Of a stretch of DNA of 13,334 bases, positions 1 through 6,745 are shown piece after piece. The notes below the pieces were generated by a model, which saw only the letters and a list, made by a program, of their open reading frames with translations, ran no database searches and was not told the DNA's origin. The stretch spans positions 1 through 13,334 of the forward strand of contig CALVLO010000025.1 in the NCBI GenBank assembly GCA_944338265.1. The letters run 5' to 3'. This stretch comes from an uncultured Clostridia bacterium (GTDB lineage Bacteria; Bacillota; Clostridia; Christensenellales; Borkfalkiaceae). Within the stretch, counting starts at the first letter, position 1; every line of letters begins with the position of its first letter. Position numbers and translations under genes: made by a program.

Positions 1-872
1 GTATCCATCGTCGTCCGGTATTGCATCTCGTAGTCACCGCTCGCATCGCACACCACGAGCGCCAGATCGCATGTGAGCGCGCTTTGCAACGTCGAGCGGA
101 AGGCGTCGATGAGGTGATGGGGCAGATCCTGCAAAAAGCCGACGGTATCGACGAGCAAAAACTGCATTCCTTCGATCTCCAAGCTGCGGGAGGCGGGATC
201 GAGCGTCGCAAAGAGGGCATCCCGAACGAGGACGTCCGAGCCCGTGAGCGCATTCAGAAGGGTGGATTTTCCCGTATTCGTGTAGCCGACAAGGGCGATG
301 GTGCGCACGCCCTCCTTTTGGCGGCGCTTGGAGAGCAATTCGCGGCGCTGTTCCGTCCGCGCAAGCCGTTCTTCCAAGGCGCGAATGCGGGAGCGGATAT
401 GGCGGCGGTCCGTCTCGAGCTGCGTCTCCCCGGGGCCGCGCGTGCCGATCCCACCGCCCAAGCGGGAGAGCGCACCGCCCTTGCCCTTGAGCCGAGGATA
501 GAGATAGCGAAGCTGCGCGAGCTCAACCTGCAGCTTTCCCTCGCTGCTCTCGGCGCGCAAGGCGAAAATATCGAGAATGAGCGCAGTACGGTCGATGACC
601 TTTTTCCCGCCCAGCCCCTCGGAAAGATTGACTGTTTGAGAAGGGGAGAGCTCGCCGTTGAAGAGGACGGTCACATCGAGCCCATCCAAACGCGCGCAAA
701 GCTCCGCGATCTTCCCTTCGCCGATAAATGCCGCGGGATGGATCTCGCGGATCTTGACGTACATCGTACCCGCATACGCGGCGCCCGCGCTCTCGATGAG
801 GGAGACCGCCTCGTCGTGGACAACGCTCACGTCCTCTGCAAATACAGGCTGTAAAATGTAGACGTTTTCCAC
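1..872 (-). CDS. hflX: GTPase HflX, N-terminal 290 residues (3' end outside window)
   Basis: HflX is a cytoplasmic GTPase that binds the large ribosomal subunit and, in studied species, splits stalled or stressed ribosomes. Seen: an N-terminal HflX domain with the family signature G-P-G-E-T-Q-L-E-T-D-R-R at about 146-157, preceded by the Gly-rich G-G-G-I-G-T-R; a basic helical linker (about 158-190); then the G domain with P-loop GYTNTGKST (196-204) and G3 motif DTVG (242-245). The NKxD motif would lie beyond the left edge. The GTG start at 872 is chosen because GAGGAG lies six bases upstream, inside the last codons of the recombinase gene, and the reading begins with the usual HflX N-terminus. 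An in-frame ATG at residue 37 would cut into the domain. The gap to the upstream stop is three bases, so co-transcription and translational coupling are likely. Identity is very secure; only the GTG start is inferred. Confidence 0.96.
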   Translation of the reverse strand, partial: MENVYILQPVFAEDVSVVHDEAVSLIESAGAAYAGTMYVKIREIHPAAFIGEGKIAELCARLDGLDVTVLFNGELSPSQTVNLSEGLGGKKVIDRTALILDIFALRAESSEGKLQVELAQLRYLYPRLKGKGGALSRLGGGIGTRGPGETQLETDRRHIRSRIRALEERLARTEQRRELLSKRRQKEGVRTIALVGYTNTGKSTLLNALTGSDVLVRDALFATLDPASRSLEIEGMQFLLVDTVGFLQDLPHHLIDAFRSTLQSALTCDLALVVCDASGDYEMQYRTTMD

Positions 873-875
873 ACG

Positions 876-1949
876 TTACTCCTCGTCTGCCTCGTCGCCG
901 CCGCGGAGCTTTACGGCTTCCGCAACCGAGCGGCGGTGATCTTCCGTGATCGCCGCATAATGTTTCCGCGTCGTGTTGACGTCGCGGTGACCGAGCACGT
1001 CCGCCACGATATAGATGTCGCCCGTCTCGCGGTAGAGCGCCGTGCCATAGGTGGAGCGCAGCTTGTGCGGCGTGATCTTTTTGAGCGGCGAGACGATCTT
1101 CGCGTATTTTTTAACGAGATTTTCCACCGCGCGCACCGTGATGCGGCGGTATTGCAGGGAGAGAAAGAGGGCGTGCTCGTCGGCTGGAATTTGCCCGTCT
1201 TCCTCCTTTTGCGCGAGATAAGCCGCAAGCGCATCGCCGACCTCCTCCGAAAAATAGAGGATCGCCTTGTTGCCGCCCTTGCGCGTGACGACGAAGGAGT
1301 TGTTGGAAAAGTCGATGCTCTCATCGTTCAAGCCGACAAGCTCGGAAATACGGATGCCCGTTCCCAAAAAGAGGGTAAGGATGGCGGTATCGCGCACCTT
1401 CGTCTTTTCGTGATAGCCGATGGCGTGGCGGGAGAGCCCGTTCCCGTACTCCGCCGTCTTCAAAAGAGAGGGGACTTCGCCGCCCTCAAGGCGGACGATC
1501 TCCTTCTCGTGCAGCTTTGGCGTGGAAACTTTGGCGGCATTGTTCGTTTCGATGAGCCCCTTATTGAAAAAGTACTTAAAGAGCGAACGCACCGTAGAGA
1601 GCTTACGCGCTTTGGCACGCTCGTCGCAGGAGAGCCTGCGCTCGTGAAAGCGATAGTTGGAGAGATAGCTCAAAAAAATTTCGAGATCGGTATCGGTGAC
1701 CGCCTCGAGATCTTCCAGCGTGATCTCGCGCACCGCCTTGCCGCGCAACTTCTTCTTGGCAAGAAAATCAAAGAAGATGCGCAGATCGTACACATAGTTG
1801 AGGCGGGTGAGCGTGCTCGTGCGCGTTTCGACGCCACGCAAAAAATCCTCGCAAAAATAGGGAAGTTCTTCGAGGAGCGCATCGATCTTATCCAGATTTT
1901 TCAAATTTCGCTCGCGATAGTAATCGGAGCCGTCCGCCTTGGATGTCAT
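876..1949 (-). CDS. XerS-like tyrosine recombinase
   Basis: A 357-residue tyrosine recombinase, probably of the XerS type that works alone in chromosome-dimer resolution, unlike the paired XerC/XerD (about 300 aa each). Seen: an N-terminal SAM-like DNA-binding domain (about 20-145), then the catalytic domain with Arg200 (GTGIRISE), the beta-hairpin Lys224 (TRKGGNK), His295 and Arg298 (HKLR), His321 (LGHR) and nucleophile Tyr331 (KHY). The full R-K-H-R-H-Y set is present, so the enzyme should be active. Length and domain spacing match XerS of lactic acid bacteria (about 356 aa, from memory). The ATG at 1949 has no Shine-Dalgarno and lies six bases after a perfect TATAAT, so the mRNA is probably leaderless. 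Codon 16 (TTG) is the nearest alternative start, also with poor support. hflX follows three bases downstream, a neighbourhood common in clostridia. An integrase of a mobile element is less likely, since no other phage or transposon genes are visible. Confidence 0.88.
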   Translation of the reverse strand: MTSKADGSDYYRERNLKNLDKIDALLEELPYFCEDFLRGVETRTSTLTRLNYVYDLRIFFDFLAKKKLRGKAVREITLEDLEAVTDTDLEIFLSYLSNYRFHERRLSCDERAKARKLSTVRSLFKYFFNKGLIETNNAAKVSTPKLHEKEIVRLEGGEVPSLLKTAEYGNGLSRHAIGYHEKTKVRDTAILTLFLGTGIRISELVGLNDESIDFSNNSFVVTRKGGNKAILYFSEEVGDALAAYLAQKEEDGQIPADEHALFLSLQYRRITVRAVENLVKKYAKIVSPLKKITPHKLRSTYGTALYRETGDIYIVADVLGHRDVNTTRKHYAAITEDHRRSVAEAVKLRGGDEADEE

Positions 1950-1955
1950 GAAAAC

Positions 1956-1984
1956 ATTATATCACAAAAAGAAGGAAAGGTCAA
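1956..1984 (-). promoter_or_regulatory. Sigma-A type promoter of the xerS-like gene
   Basis: On the minus strand TTGACC (1979-1984) is followed after exactly 17 bases by TATAAT (1956-1961). Only six bases then separate the -10 box from the ATG at 1949, so the predicted transcription start falls on or next to the start codon. The repeat arm at 1986-2000 ends one base from the -35 box, where a bound protein could contact or block RNA polymerase. Confidence 0.8.
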
Positions 1985-1985
1985 A

Positions 1986-2000
1986 TTTTACGAATAGTTA
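1986..2000 (+). repeat. Third copy of the dif-like arm, next to the xerS-like promoter
   Basis: The 15-mer TTTTACGAATAGTTA is identical to the right arm of the 36-bp palindrome at 2119-2154 and inverted relative to its left arm. It lies directly upstream of the -35 box of the recombinase gene. A symmetrical partner on its other side is not evident; the best alignment with a six-base spacer matches only about half of the positions. It could be a recombinase half-site used for autoregulation, or an operator of another protein. Confidence 0.7.
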
Positions 2001-2028
2001 TAGGGGGGATTTTTTCTGTTTTGCGATA

Positions 2029-2046
2029 GCGCGCACAATCGCGCGC
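2029..2046. repeat. Small GC inverted repeat
   Basis: GCGCGC, six bases (ACAATC on the plus strand), GCGCGC. No T-tract follows on the minus strand. On the plus strand ATGG and then seven A follow, so it is not an intrinsic terminator in either direction. It lies between the terminator and the xerS-like promoter. Function unknown; it may be fortuitous. Confidence 0.4.
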
Positions 2047-2060
2047 ATGGAAAAAAAGCA

Positions 2061-2100
2061 TAAAAAAATGCCGCCAACTTTTGTGTGCGGCAAATTTTTT
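2061..2100 (-). terminator. Intrinsic terminator ending the glycogen operon (possibly bidirectional)
   Basis: TGCCGC (2069-2074) pairs with GCGGCA (2087-2092) around a 12-base loop. On the minus strand the stem is followed at once by seven T (2068-2062). On the plus strand it is followed by AA and six T, so it could act both ways. It lies about 255 bases past the stop of the last operon gene, implying a long 3' untranslated region that includes the palindrome at 2119-2154. It also insulates the xerS-like promoter from read-through. Confidence 0.75.
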
Positions 2101-2118
2101 GACGATGGGGAATGAAGA

Positions 2119-2154
2119 TAACTATTCGCAAAACACAGCTTTTACGAATAGTTA
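2119..2154. repeat. 36-bp near-perfect palindrome, candidate Xer recombination (dif-like) site
   Basis: Left arm TAACTATTCGCAAAA (2119-2133), six-base centre CACAGC (2134-2139), right arm TTTTACGAATAGTTA (2140-2154). Fourteen of 15 arm positions pair; the mismatch is 2129 against 2144. Reduced to 11-base arms (2123-2150) this is the classic 11-6-11 architecture of Xer sites. Its centre is about 187 bases upstream of a XerS-like gene, and sites of single-Xer systems are known to lie beside their recombinase gene. It does not obviously match the Bacillus-type dif consensus. The alternative is an operator, or an RNA hairpin in the operon's 3' untranslated region; no T-tract follows it. Confidence 0.55.
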
Positions 2155-2347
2155 ATATAAAAATAGGGCAAAATATGCCAAAAATCGGCTTTTTTCATCT
2201 CCGCACGGTTTTACGGACATTTTTACCAATAAATTCTACGCCAAACCGGCGCGCATCTATTCAGCGCAATTTTTCTTTATTTTGTGCCATATTCCGCCAA
2301 CAACCAAAATAACATTACAAGGAAACAGCAATACTATGTCACGCATA
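2155..2347. other. AT-rich 3' flank of the operon without a recognisable gene
   Basis: Between the last operon gene and the palindrome I see no convincing coding region, RNA gene or promoter. A 4-bp GC stem (CGCC at 2239-2242 with GGCG at 2248-2251) lacks a T-tract. An open frame of 66 codons on the plus strand (2112-2312) crosses the palindrome, has no ribosome binding site and resembles no family. Confidence 0.5.
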
Positions 2348-4177
2348 CTATTTGTTTTTCCGCGTAAAAATGCCGTAGGAGAAGGCGTTGCAGGTAAGAT
2401 TATCTGTAAATACCTCGCCGCGAAGCAGCTCGTGGAAAGTTCCCGTAAAATGAATGTTGTAGACGCCCGCCGAGTTGTTGACGTAAATATAGACGGCGTT
2501 TTTGCCGATGCGGCGCTCGTAAACGATACAGCCGTTATCCGAAAACAACTCATCGAACACGCCGTCGCAAAATACGGGATGCGCTGCGCGGATCGCCCCG
2601 AGTTTGCGGTAAAATTGCAGGAGCTCTTCGTCGGTATTCACCCAATCGAAGCAGGCGCGGCAGAACGGATCCTGATAGCCTTGCATGGCGTTTTCGTCGC
2701 CGTAATAAATGCAGGGAATGCCCGGAAGCGTAAATTGCAGGACGGCTGCCATTTTCAGCTTTTTCTTCGCCGCTTCGATCTCCGCCTCGCTCATTTTGGT
2801 TACAGCCATCTCATCTTTGTCGGCGCACGGCTTTCCGCCAAGCACCGTTAAAATACGCGGCGTATCGTGCGTGCCGAGGATATTCATCAAACAATCGAGC
2901 GTCTCTTTGGGATAATGATCAATGAGCATGTACAGCGTCTCGCGGAGCTGCGCGGTATTTCCGGACTGCACAAAACTGATGATGGCATCCTTCAGCGGAT
3001 AATTCATCACGCTGTCGAGCTCGTAGCCCTGCAAATACTGCCTGCGCTCGCTGTAAGCGATCTTGTTGGAGGCATCCTCCCAGACTTCGCCGATGACGAC
3101 GGCGTCCGGCGTCTCTTCCTTGACGGCGGTGCGCAGCTTTTGCAGGAAGAAATCGGGGAGCTCGTCTGCAACATCCAGCCGATATCCGCCGATGCCGCGC
3201 CGCAGCCACGTTTTTAAGACGCCGTATTCCCCGAACACAAATTCTTGGTAAGATTCGGAGTGTTCGTTGACGGCGGGCAGCGTGTCGATCCCCCACCAAC
3301 TTTCGTACACATCGGGAAAGCTGCGGAAATGATACCATTCCGCATATGGCGAAGATTGCGATTGAAAGGCGCCGACGCTCTCGTAGCGCCCGTATTTGTT
3401 GAAATAGCGGCTGTCTGCGCCCGTGTGATTGAGCACCGCATCCAAAATGATGCGTATGCCGCGCTTTTTTGCCTCGGCAACAAGGCGGTCGAGATCTTCC
3501 GCGGTGCCGAGCTGCCCATCGATCTTCAGATAGTCGCCCGTATCGTAGCGGTGATTGGAGTACGCCTCGAAGATGGGATTGAGATACAGCACAGTAACGC
3601 CGAGCGAGCGGAGATAATCGAGTTTTTGCGTGATTCCGTTGAGATTGCCGCCGAAAAAGTCATTGTTAAGTACTTTTCCGTACTCATTCGGCTTGTATGT
3701 GGGCTGTCCGCCCCAATCGTCGCGGCGGACCTTCCAATCGGCAATGGGCAGATCGCCCGCCTTGCAAAAACGATCCGGAAAGATCTGATACATTACGCCG
3801 CCCTTCATCCAATCGGGCGTCTTGTAATGTTCCTCGTACACCGTGATCTGCCACGCGCGCATATCTGCCGCTTTTTGCGTGAGCACGCCGTCGCGCCATC
3901 TGCCGCACCCGAAGTACTGCCCGCTGATACGGAAATAGTAAAAATACAGCCCGATCTGATGAAAGCGGAGCGAGACGCAAAATCCATCGTCTGTGCGGTG
4001 CATGGAGAGCGCCGTGCGATCTTTGCCGTCTTGAAAATAGACGAAACTTGCATCGAGATCGCGCGGCATTTCGCCGCTGCCGCGCCAATAGATGCGGAAC
4101 GTTACGATCTCGTTGCGCGGAAAAGCACCCGTCAGGCTCTTGCAAGCAGGATTTAAGGGATTAAAGTAAAATTGCAT
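2348..4177 (-). CDS. Cytoplasmic GH13 alpha-glucanase, neopullulanase/cyclomaltodextrinase-like
   Basis: A 609-residue glycoside hydrolase of family 13. Seen: an N-terminal beta-rich domain (about 1-115) like the CBM34-type domain of neopullulanases; the barrel entry WMKGGVMYQIFPDRF (123-137), characteristic of that group; region I DAVLNH (246-251); region II GYRLDVADE with nucleophile Asp335; region III GEVWE with acid/base Glu364; region IV GTHD with Asp438; and a C-terminal beta domain (about 545-609). All three catalytic carboxylates are present. No signal peptide or membrane segment is visible, so it acts in the cytoplasm on maltodextrins, cyclodextrins or branched limit dextrins. As sixth gene of the glycogen operon, 24 bases after glgP, it probably clears the short branched chains that the phosphorylase leaves; no glgX or pullulanase gene is visible in the window. 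The ATG at 4177 has only a weak GAG upstream, suggesting coupling to glgP. Exact specificity cannot be read from sequence. Confidence 0.88.
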   Translation of the reverse strand: MQFYFNPLNPACKSLTGAFPRNEIVTFRIYWRGSGEMPRDLDASFVYFQDGKDRTALSMHRTDDGFCVSLRFHQIGLYFYYFRISGQYFGCGRWRDGVLTQKAADMRAWQITVYEEHYKTPDWMKGGVMYQIFPDRFCKAGDLPIADWKVRRDDWGGQPTYKPNEYGKVLNNDFFGGNLNGITQKLDYLRSLGVTVLYLNPIFEAYSNHRYDTGDYLKIDGQLGTAEDLDRLVAEAKKRGIRIILDAVLNHTGADSRYFNKYGRYESVGAFQSQSSPYAEWYHFRSFPDVYESWWGIDTLPAVNEHSESYQEFVFGEYGVLKTWLRRGIGGYRLDVADELPDFFLQKLRTAVKEETPDAVVIGEVWEDASNKIAYSERRQYLQGYELDSVMNYPLKDAIISFVQSGNTAQLRETLYMLIDHYPKETLDCLMNILGTHDTPRILTVLGGKPCADKDEMAVTKMSEAEIEAAKKKLKMAAVLQFTLPGIPCIYYGDENAMQGYQDPFCRACFDWVNTDEELLQFYRKLGAIRAAHPVFCDGVFDELFSDNGCIVYERRIGKNAVYIYVNNSAGVYNIHFTGTFHELLRGEVFTDNLTCNAFSYGIFTRKNK

Positions 4178-4201
4178 GGTGTTTCTCGTTGCAAATGGTT
4201 G

Positions 4202-6625
4202 TTATTTTACGGGTTTTAAGTTCCAGATTTCCTTCGCATAGTCGCGGATGCTGCGGTCGGCAGAGAAATATCCTGCGGCGGCAATGTTCATGAGCGACTT
4301 TTTGTTCCATGTAAGCCGATCGTTGCGGTAAAGTTCGCTCATCGCGCTCTGCGTGCGCGCGTAAGACTCGTAATCCGCAAGGCACATGTACGGATCGGCA
4401 ACGGGTGCATTGCGCAAAAGATAATTGGCGATATCGGCGAACGACGTGCCGTTGAACCCGACGATGAGCGACTCAATGATCTTGCGCATCCCCTGATCTT
4501 TGTTGTAGTACGCGCTCGAATTGTAGCCGCTTGCCCAAATCTCTTTGACTTCTTCAGCAGTGAGCCCGAAGATGAAAAGATTTTCTTCGCCCGCGCGCTG
4601 CGCCATTTCGACGTTCGCGCCGTCCAGCGTTCCGATGGTGAGCGCGCCGTTGATCATGAACTTCATGTTGCCCGTGCCGCTCGCTTCCTTCCCGGCAAGG
4701 GAGATCTGCTCGGAGATCTCGCTCGCGGGCATGAGCGCTTCCGACATCGTCACGTTGTAGTTCTCCATATAGACGACGTTGAGCTTTTCGTTGATCTTGG
4801 GATTTTTGCGGATGTCTTCGGCGAGGAAGCAGATGAGCTTGATGATCTGCTTCGCCATATCGTACCCCGCCGCAGCCTTCGCGCCGAAGATATACGTCTT
4901 GGGCTGGATGTCCAGCTCGGGGTTTTCGCGCAGCGCGTTATAATCCGCGATGATGTGCAGCACGTTGAGAAGCTGACGCTTGTACTCGTGCATGCGCTTT
5001 GCCTGCACATCGAAGAGCGTATCGGGGTCGATCACGATCCCCTGCTGCTTCTTGGCAAATTCGGCAAACTGCCGTTTTTTAACGGATTTGATCTCGCCGA
5101 GACGCTTCAAGACGCTCTCGTCGTCCGCAAATTTACGAAGTTCTTCCAATTTTTCGGGATGCAGGTCGTACCCGCCTCCGATGCAATCGGTGATGAGCGC
5201 GCAGAGCTCGGGGTTGGATTGATTGAGCCAACGCCTGTGCGCAATGCCGTTGGTCACATTGCGGAACTTTTCGGGCGTATAGTCGTAAAAATCGCGGAAA
5301 ATGCTATCCTTGATGATATCGCTGTGCAGCTCGGAGACGCCGTTGACGCTGTGCGTGCCCATCACGCACAAATTTGCCATACGCACGGTATTGTGCGAAA
5401 GAATGGACATGCGCGAGATCTTCTCCCACTCGCCGGGGAATGCGCTCCACAGATCGTCGCAGAAGCGGCGGTTGATCTCCTTCAAAATGCCATAGATGCG
5501 CGGAAGCCTGCGGGCGATGAGATCTTCCGCCCACGTTTCGAGCGCCTCGGCAAGCACGGTATGGTTGGTGTACGCGCACGTCGCCGTCGTGATATTCCAC
5601 GCAACTTCCCAATTGAAGTAGTTCTCGTCCACGAGGATGCGCATCATCTCGGGAATGGCGAGTGCGGGATGGGTATCGTTGATATGGATCGCCGCCATCT
5701 GCGGAAGCAGCGCAAGCGAACCGTAGCGGCGCTTGTGATCGGAGACGATACATTGCAGCGACGCGGAGACGAGAAAGTATTGCTGCTTTAAGCGCAGGGA
5801 CTTCCCTTCGTAGTGATTATCCGAGGGATACAGCACTTTGGAGATGAGCTGCGCATCGGTATCGTCGCGCATGACCTCATCGTAATTTCCCTGCGAAAAA
5901 AGCTGCATATCGAACTTTTGCACCGCGCGCGAACGCCACAGGCGGAGGGTGCTGACGCTCTCGGAATTTTTACCCGAGACCATCATATCGTAGGCGGTCG
6001 CCTCCACTTCCTTCGCGTTGTGGTAGACGGTCTCCATGCCGTGATCCGTCCACTTTTCTTCCAGCGTGCCGTCGAAACGGACGATAAAGCGCTTATCCGT
6101 GCGCTGAATGAGCCAAGACTCCCCTCCCGGCAGCCAGATATCGGGAAGTTCGATCTGCCACCCGTCTACGATCTTCTGCTTGAAGAGCCCGTACTGATAG
6201 CAGATGGAAAAGCCCATTGCGGGATAGTTCTGCGTGGCGAGCCCATCCAAAAAGCACGCCGCAAGCCGCCCGAGCCCGCCGTTGCCGAGCCCCGCATCGG
6301 GCTCCTCCTCGTAGAGCTCTTCCAATGTCAGCTTATATTCTTTGAGTGCGCCCACAAGCGCATCGTGTATGCCGAGGTTATAGACGCTGTTTTTGAGCGA
6401 GCGCCCCATCAAAAATTCCATACACAGATAGTACACGCGCTTTGCCCGCGTGTTCTTTGTTTTGAGATGGAACTTTTGGTGCTTTTCCGCCATGATATCG
6501 CGGACGCTCATCACGACGGCACGGTAGATTTGTTCCCTGCTTGCTTCCTGCGGCGAAACCCCGAAATAGCGCGAAAGTTTCCCCGCGATGAGGCGTTGTG
6601 CCTCCTGTTCGCTCAACTTACTCAT
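4202..6625 (-). CDS. glgP: Glycogen/maltodextrin phosphorylase
   Basis: An 807-residue glucan phosphorylase that releases glucose-1-phosphate from the non-reducing ends of alpha-1,4 glucan using pyridoxal phosphate. Seen: LGNGGLGRLAACFLDG (113-128), NDTHPALAIPEMMR (316-329), RMHEYKRQLLN (544-554), and the cofactor signature EASGTGNMKFMINGA (647-661) with the Schiff-base lysine at 655. The length is that of bacterial GlgP (E. coli about 815). The open frame extends upstream to a TTG at 6697 and an ATG at 6676. I choose the ATG at 6625 because AAGGG lies seven bases before it and the protein then starts where the family does. The upstream candidates lie inside the structured element at 6669-6724 and have no ribosome binding site. 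A short open frame (6622-6666) ends in an ATGA overlap with this start. Fifth gene of the operon, 120 bases after glgA, by far the largest gap. Identity is secure; starch or maltodextrin use cannot be excluded. Confidence 0.96.
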   Translation of the reverse strand: MSKLSEQEAQRLIAGKLSRYFGVSPQEASREQIYRAVVMSVRDIMAEKHQKFHLKTKNTRAKRVYYLCMEFLMGRSLKNSVYNLGIHDALVGALKEYKLTLEELYEEEPDAGLGNGGLGRLAACFLDGLATQNYPAMGFSICYQYGLFKQKIVDGWQIELPDIWLPGGESWLIQRTDKRFIVRFDGTLEEKWTDHGMETVYHNAKEVEATAYDMMVSGKNSESVSTLRLWRSRAVQKFDMQLFSQGNYDEVMRDDTDAQLISKVLYPSDNHYEGKSLRLKQQYFLVSASLQCIVSDHKRRYGSLALLPQMAAIHINDTHPALAIPEMMRILVDENYFNWEVAWNITTATCAYTNHTVLAEALETWAEDLIARRLPRIYGILKEINRRFCDDLWSAFPGEWEKISRMSILSHNTVRMANLCVMGTHSVNGVSELHSDIIKDSIFRDFYDYTPEKFRNVTNGIAHRRWLNQSNPELCALITDCIGGGYDLHPEKLEELRKFADDESVLKRLGEIKSVKKRQFAEFAKKQQGIVIDPDTLFDVQAKRMHEYKRQLLNVLHIIADYNALRENPELDIQPKTYIFGAKAAAGYDMAKQIIKLICFLAEDIRKNPKINEKLNVVYMENYNVTMSEALMPASEISEQISLAGKEASGTGNMKFMINGALTIGTLDGANVEMAQRAGEENLFIFGLTAEEVKEIWASGYNSSAYYNKDQGMRKIIESLIVGFNGTSFADIANYLLRNAPVADPYMCLADYESYARTQSAMSELYRNDRLTWNKKSLMNIAAAGYFSADRSIRDYAKEIWNLKPVK

Positions 6626-6666
6626 TTTTTTGCCCTTTTCTCCTGCTGTTTTGTTGACATCCCCAT
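6622..6666 (-). other. Possible 14-codon leader ORF overlapping the glgP start
   Basis: An open frame from ATG 6666 encodes MGMSTKQQEKRAKK and stops at TGA 6622-6624, overlapping the glgP ATG as ATGA. A second in-frame ATG at 6660 has AAAGGG seven bases upstream, and that AAAGG is part of the fourth segment of the interlocked repeats. If translated, it would couple glgP translation to ribosome access at the structured element. The peptide resembles nothing known to me and may be fortuitous. Confidence 0.25.
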
Positions 6667-6668
6667 TC

Positions 6669-6724
6669 CCTTTCATACAAAAAGAACGGAGGAGCAAAGG
6701 CGTATGAAAGGCGTTTTGCTCCTC
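6669..6724 (-). promoter_or_regulatory. Interlocked inverted repeats (pseudoknot/attenuator-like) between glgA and glgP
   Basis: In transcript order: segment 1 GAGGAGCAAA (6724-6715), 3 bases, segment 2 CCTTTCATAC (6711-6702), 3 bases, segment 3 TTTGCTCCTC (6698-6689), 10 bases CGTTCTTTTT, segment 4 GTATGAAAGG (6678-6669). Segment 1 is perfectly complementary to 3, and 2 to 4. As simple hairpins these are adjacent alternatives: 1-3 followed by a T-rich stretch looks like an intrinsic terminator, while 2-4 would mask a start-like ATG and AAAGG. Together they have the order of an H-type pseudoknot. The loop also holds a direct repeat, AAAGGCGT (plus strand, 6696-6703 and 6707-6714). The position suggests control of glgP and the downstream GH13 gene relative to the synthesis genes. 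I recognise no known RNA family here. Confidence 0.6.
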
Positions 6725-6745
6725 TCCCGATCTTTTTATAACAAG

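Noticed and set aside
21..854. Plus-strand open frame of 277 codons
   Set aside because: Antisense to hflX, whose P-loop and family signature read cleanly on the minus strand.
936..1997. Plus-strand open frame of 353 codons
   Set aside because: Antisense shadow of the tyrosine recombinase gene, whose full catalytic residue set is on the other strand.
2099..2130. Possible plus-strand promoter beginning with TTGACG
   Set aside because: No good -10 box at proper spacing and no plus-strand gene downstream.
2239..2251. CGCC/GGCG hairpin as operon terminator
   Set aside because: Only four GC pairs and no T-tract; the structure at 2061-2100 is far better.
2112..2312. Small plus-strand open frame in the intergenic region
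   Set aside because: No ribosome binding site, crosses the palindrome, and its composition simply reflects AT-rich DNA.
1950..2347. LexA box, as often found near hflX/recombinase loci in clostridia
   Set aside because: No CGAAC-N4-GTTCG-like sequence; the CGAATA arms do not have that spacing.
6626..6697. Longer N-terminus for GlgP from TTG 6697 or ATG 6676
   Set aside because: Both lie in the interlocked repeat element without a ribosome site; ATG 6625 has AAGGG at good spacing and gives the family's normal start.
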